A stretch of DNA of 7,241 bases from Oscillospiraceae bacterium. Its GTDB lineage: Bacteria > Bacillota > Clostridia > Oscillospirales > Ruminococcaceae. Each line of letters begins with the position of its first letter. Within the stretch, counting starts at the first letter, position 1. Below are positions 4,427 through 7,241 of the stretch, in pieces. Made by a program: the position numbers and the translations under genes. The stretch covers positions 1 through 7,241 of the forward strand of contig CAAGDZ010000318.1 in assembly GCA_900768735.1 (NCBI GenBank), written 5' to 3'. The notes under the pieces are model-generated. The model was not told where the DNA came from, did no database searches, and was given only the letters and a program-made list of their open reading frames with translations.

Positions 4427-6469
4427 ATGGCTATAAATGTTCCTAAAGAATATGAGGTTCCGCTGTACCTGTTCCACCAGGGCAACAACGCGGAGGCTTA
4501 CAAGCTGTTCGGCTCGCATTTTGTCGAGAAAGACGGTAAGAAGGGTGTTATTTTCAGAGTATGGGCACCAAAGGCGGCTGATGTCAGCGTAGTAGGAGAT
4601 TTCAATCATTGGAATCGCGAAGAAAGCTACATGACAAAAATCAGTGACGGCGGTATTTGGGAGCTGTTCATCCCCGGACTTAAAAAGTTCGACAATTACA
4701 AGTACAGCATCAAAACCGCACAGGGTCAGATAAAGCTCAAGGCAGACCCTTACGGCTACCACATGGAGACGCGCCCGAATACCGCCACCAAGATTTATGA
4801 CATAAGCGGCTATAAGTGGAAGGATACCGAGTGGATGAAAAACAAGGAGACGGTCGATGTTTACCGCTCTCCGATGAACATTTACGAGGTACATTTAAAC
4901 TCATGGTTTACAAAATCTGACGAGGATGAGCTGTTCAGCTATATGCAGCTTGCCGACAAGCTTATTCCGTATGTCAAGGAAATGGGTTATACCCATATTG
5001 AGATGATGCCGGTGGCAGAGTTCCCGTTTGACGGCTCATGGGGTTATCAGCAGATAGGCTACTATGCGCCTACCTCGCGCTTCGGCACACCGAATGACTT
5101 TATGGAGTTCGTTGATTACTGCCACACCCACGGTATAGGAGTTATCCTCGACTGGGTGCCCGCACATTTCCCCAAGGACGCGGCGGGACTGTATGAGTTT
5201 GACGGCGACTTCTGCTATGAGTATTCCGACCCCAACAAGCGCGAGCACTATAACTGGGGTACGCGTGTATTTGACTGGGGCAAGCCTGAGGTTCAGTCGT
5301 TCCTCATCTCAAACGCAAACTACTGGATTACCGAGTACCATATAGACGGACTCAGAGTTGACGCGGTAGCGTCGATGCTGTACCTTGATTATGACAGACA
5401 GGGCGGCGCATGGACGCCTAACGTCCACGGCGGCAACGAAAACCTCGAGGCGGTTGCGTTCCTGCAGAAGCTAAACGCGTCCCTGTTCTCAAAGCACAAG
5501 GGTCTGCTTATGATTGCAGAGGAGTCCACTGCATGGCCTATGGTTACAAAGCCTACCGATATAGGCGGTCTCGGCTTCAACTTCAAGTGGAACATGGGCT
5601 GGATGAACGATATGCTTGCGTATATGTCGATGAATCCGGAATACCGTCAGTATCATCACGATATGCTGACCTTCTCGTTCTACTACGCCTTTTCCGAAAA
5701 CTTCATACTCCCGATTTCGCATGATGAAGTTGTATACGGAAAATGCTCGATGCTCGACAAGATGAGCGGTCCGCGCGACAAGCGCTTCTCGTCGCTTCGC
5801 ACCTTCCTTGCGTACATGACGGCTCACCCGGGCAAAAAGCTGATGTTTATGGGACAGGAGTTCGCACAGTTCAAGGAGTGGAATTATAAGACCGGACTTG
5901 ACTGGGATATACTAAAATTCCCCGAGCATAAGCAGTACAGCGATTTTGTCAAGGCTTTGAACAAGTTCTATCTTGACAACAAGCCGATGTGGGAAATCGA
6001 CTATGACTGGAGCGGCTTCAGCTGGATTTCAAACGATGACAACAAGAACAGTATAATCGTATTCCGCAGAATCGATTCAAAGGGTGACGAGATTATCGCG
6101 GTATGCAACTTCCTGCCTGAGGAGCACGAGGTATACAGCTTCGGCGTTCCGTATTATGCGGACTACATAGAGGTGTTCAGCACCGACGACAAGAAGTTCG
6201 GCGGCAGCGGACTTTCCGGCAGAACCTTTGGGGCAGAGTGCGAGCCTATGCACGGTCTTGAATATTCGATAACCATGAAAATCCCCGCTATGTCCGCAAT
6301 ATTCTTAAAGCCCATTAACAAGCGCAGTCCCGAGAGCGACAAGCCTAAAAAGGCTGATAAGAAGACTGCCGCACCAAAGCCGGCTGCTAAAAAGACAAAG
6401 GCGGCGGCTAAGAAAACAACGGTTAAAAAATCCTCGCCGTCTGATAAGAGCGGCAAGATTAAGAAATAA
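4427..6469 (+). CDS. glgB: 1,4-alpha-glucan branching enzyme (GH13) with lysine-rich C-terminal tail
   Basis: A 680-residue protein that transfers alpha-1,4-glucan segments to form alpha-1,6 branches in glycogen. Residues about 25-125 are a CBM48-type N-terminal domain (FRVWAPKA, VVGDFNHWN). Residues about 150-525 are the GH13 barrel, and about 530-628 the C-terminal beta-domain. All four GH13 regions are intact: DWVPAHF (242-248), GLRVDAVASMLYLDY with nucleophile Asp312, MIAEEST with acid/base Glu365, and LPISHDEV with Asp433. The DAVASMLYLDY signature is typical of GlgB and argues against amylase. Residues 631-680 are an unusual tail: 18 Lys and 8 Ala in 50 residues, net charge about +15, with AAKKT twice. 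This lies beyond the catalytic fold and makes the protein slightly long for the family. The ribosome site AAGGGG (4414-4419) is 7 nt before the ATG. glgC follows after 23 bp, so the two are probably cotranscribed. Confidence 0.95.
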   Translation: MAINVPKEYEVPLYLFHQGNNAEAYKLFGSHFVEKDGKKGVIFRVWAPKAADVSVVGDFNHWNREESYMTKISDGGIWELFIPGLKKFDNYKYSIKTAQGQIKLKADPYGYHMETRPNTATKIYDISGYKWKDTEWMKNKETVDVYRSPMNIYEVHLNSWFTKSDEDELFSYMQLADKLIPYVKEMGYTHIEMMPVAEFPFDGSWGYQQIGYYAPTSRFGTPNDFMEFVDYCHTHGIGVILDWVPAHFPKDAAGLYEFDGDFCYEYSDPNKREHYNWGTRVFDWGKPEVQSFLISNANYWITEYHIDGLRVDAVASMLYLDYDRQGGAWTPNVHGGNENLEAVAFLQKLNASLFSKHKGLLMIAEESTAWPMVTKPTDIGGLGFNFKWNMGWMNDMLAYMSMNPEYRQYHHDMLTFSFYYAFSENFILPISHDEVVYGKCSMLDKMSGPRDKRFSSLRTFLAYMTAHPGKKLMFMGQEFAQFKEWNYKTGLDWDILKFPEHKQYSDFVKALNKFYLDNKPMWEIDYDWSGFSWISNDDNKNSIIVFRRIDSKGDEIIAVCNFLPEEHEVYSFGVPYYADYIEVFSTDDKKFGGSGLSGRTFGAECEPMHGLEYSITMKIPAMSAIFLKPINKRSPESDKPKKADKKTAAPKPAAKKTKAAAKKTTVKKSSPSDKSGKIKK

Positions 6470-6492
6470 TTTTTACGGAGGAAACCGATTTT

Positions 6493-7241
6493 ATGAAACA
6501 TGTAAAAAAAGAATGTGTAGCTATGCTGCTTGCAGGCGGTCAGGGCAGCAGACTTTACGCTCTGACTAAGGATATGGCAAAGCCTGCCGTTCCTTTCGGA
6601 GGAAAGTACAGAATAATTGATTTCCCGCTTTCAAACTGTGTTAATTCAGGCATTGATACCGTAGGCGTACTCACACAGTATCAGCCGCTGGTGCTCAACG
6701 AGTACATAGGAAACGGACACCCCTGGGGACTCGACCGCGTTCACGGCGGCGTGCACGTTCTTCCGCCGTATGAATCTTCATCGGGTAAGTCGTGGTATGA
6801 GGGTACCGCAAACGCTATCTATCAGAACATAAGCTTCATCGACAGATACAACCCCGAATATATCGCTGTTCTGTCCGGTGACCATATTTACAAGATGAAC
6901 TACGCAAAGATGCTTGACTTCCACAAGTCGCACGGTGCGGACGCCACCATCGCGGTGCTTGAAGTGCCGTGGGAGGAGGCTTCACGCTTCGGTATCATGA
7001 GCGCAGACGAAAACGACGTAATTTACGAATTTGCGGAAAAGCCCGCTGAGCCTAAGTCAAACCTTGCTTCGATGGGTGTATACATTTTCTCATGGCCCAA
7101 CCTCAAAAAGCACCTTATCGCAAATGAGAACGATACAGGCGCAAGCAAGGACTTCGGCAAGAATATTATCCCTGCTATGCTTGCAGAGGGCAACAAGCTG
7201 GTTGCATATCACTTTGACGGCTACTGGAAGGATGTAGGAAC
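6493..7241 (+). CDS. glgC: Glucose-1-phosphate adenylyltransferase (ADP-glucose pyrophosphorylase), 3' truncated
   Basis: The first 249 codons are present and the frame is open to the window edge; a full enzyme is about 380-430 residues. It makes ADP-glucose from ATP and glucose-1-phosphate, the committed step of bacterial glycogen synthesis. Visible landmarks are the nucleotide-binding loop LLAGGQGSRLYALT (12-25), AKPAVPFGGKYRIIDFPLSN (29-48), the catalytic-site SGDHIYKM (128-135), the sugar-phosphate-binding FAEKP (180-184) and GYWKDVG (243-249) at the edge. The N-terminal catalytic domain keeps every expected motif, which favours catalytic GlgC over the degenerate partner GlgD. The missing part would hold the left-handed beta-helix regulatory domain. 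GGAGGA (6477-6482) lies 10 nt before the ATG, and the gene follows glgB by 23 bp with no terminator, so the two probably share the promoter at 4362. glgD and glgA often follow in this order, but they are not in view. Confidence 0.94.
   Translation, partial: MKHVKKECVAMLLAGGQGSRLYALTKDMAKPAVPFGGKYRIIDFPLSNCVNSGIDTVGVLTQYQPLVLNEYIGNGHPWGLDRVHGGVHVLPPYESSSGKSWYEGTANAIYQNISFIDRYNPEYIAVLSGDHIYKMNYAKMLDFHKSHGADATIAVLEVPWEEASRFGIMSADENDVIYEFAEKPAEPKSNLASMGVYIFSWPNLKKHLIANENDTGASKDFGKNIIPAMLAEGNKLVAYHFDGYWKDVG

Overview
The window looks like chromosomal DNA of a spore-forming, anaerobic Clostridia member, most likely Ruminococcus/Oscillospiraceae-like. This rests on the sporulation genes gpr and spoIIP, Bacillota-type Shine-Dalgarno sites and sigma-A promoters, carbohydrate esterases typical of plant-fibre-using gut bacteria, and a Bacillota glycogen operon. 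The genus is an inference from gene content only. No rRNA, tRNA, CRISPR array, insertion sequence or phage gene was seen.

Layout. (1) Bases 1-1464, plus strand: the last 38 codons of a probable germination protease (gpr), then a complete spoIIP, a peptidoglycan hydrolase needed for forespore engulfment. (2) Bases 1468-1505: a strong hairpin terminator shared by the convergent spoIIP and esterase genes. Its T-run favours the minus strand. (3) Bases 1521-2861, minus strand: a secreted SGNH/GDSL esterase lipoprotein. (4) Bases 2862-3253: a divergent control region with two good back-to-back sigma-A promoters. It gives each esterase gene a leader of about 120 to 157 nt, and each leader holds a perfect 9-bp inverted repeat. 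(5) Bases 3254-4297, plus strand: a CE2-type acetyl esterase without a signal peptide. (6) Bases 4362-7241, plus strand: an extended -10 promoter, then glgB (branching enzyme) and the first 249 codons of glgC (ADP-glucose pyrophosphorylase), 23 bp apart and probably one operon running off the window.

How they fit together. The two esterases form a divergent pair with complementary predicted locations, one anchored outside the membrane and one cytoplasmic. This would suit stepwise removal of acetyl groups from plant polysaccharides and from imported oligosaccharides (inference). GlgC makes ADP-glucose for glycogen synthesis and GlgB adds branches, so the right half concerns carbon storage. The left half concerns sporulation and is transcriptionally separate.

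Most unusual points: a 50-residue lysine/alanine-rich, histone-like tail on GlgB; the structured leaders of both esterase genes, one with a possible 5-codon leader peptide; and a CE2 enzyme that appears to lack the usual triad aspartate. No clearly new multi-gene system was found.
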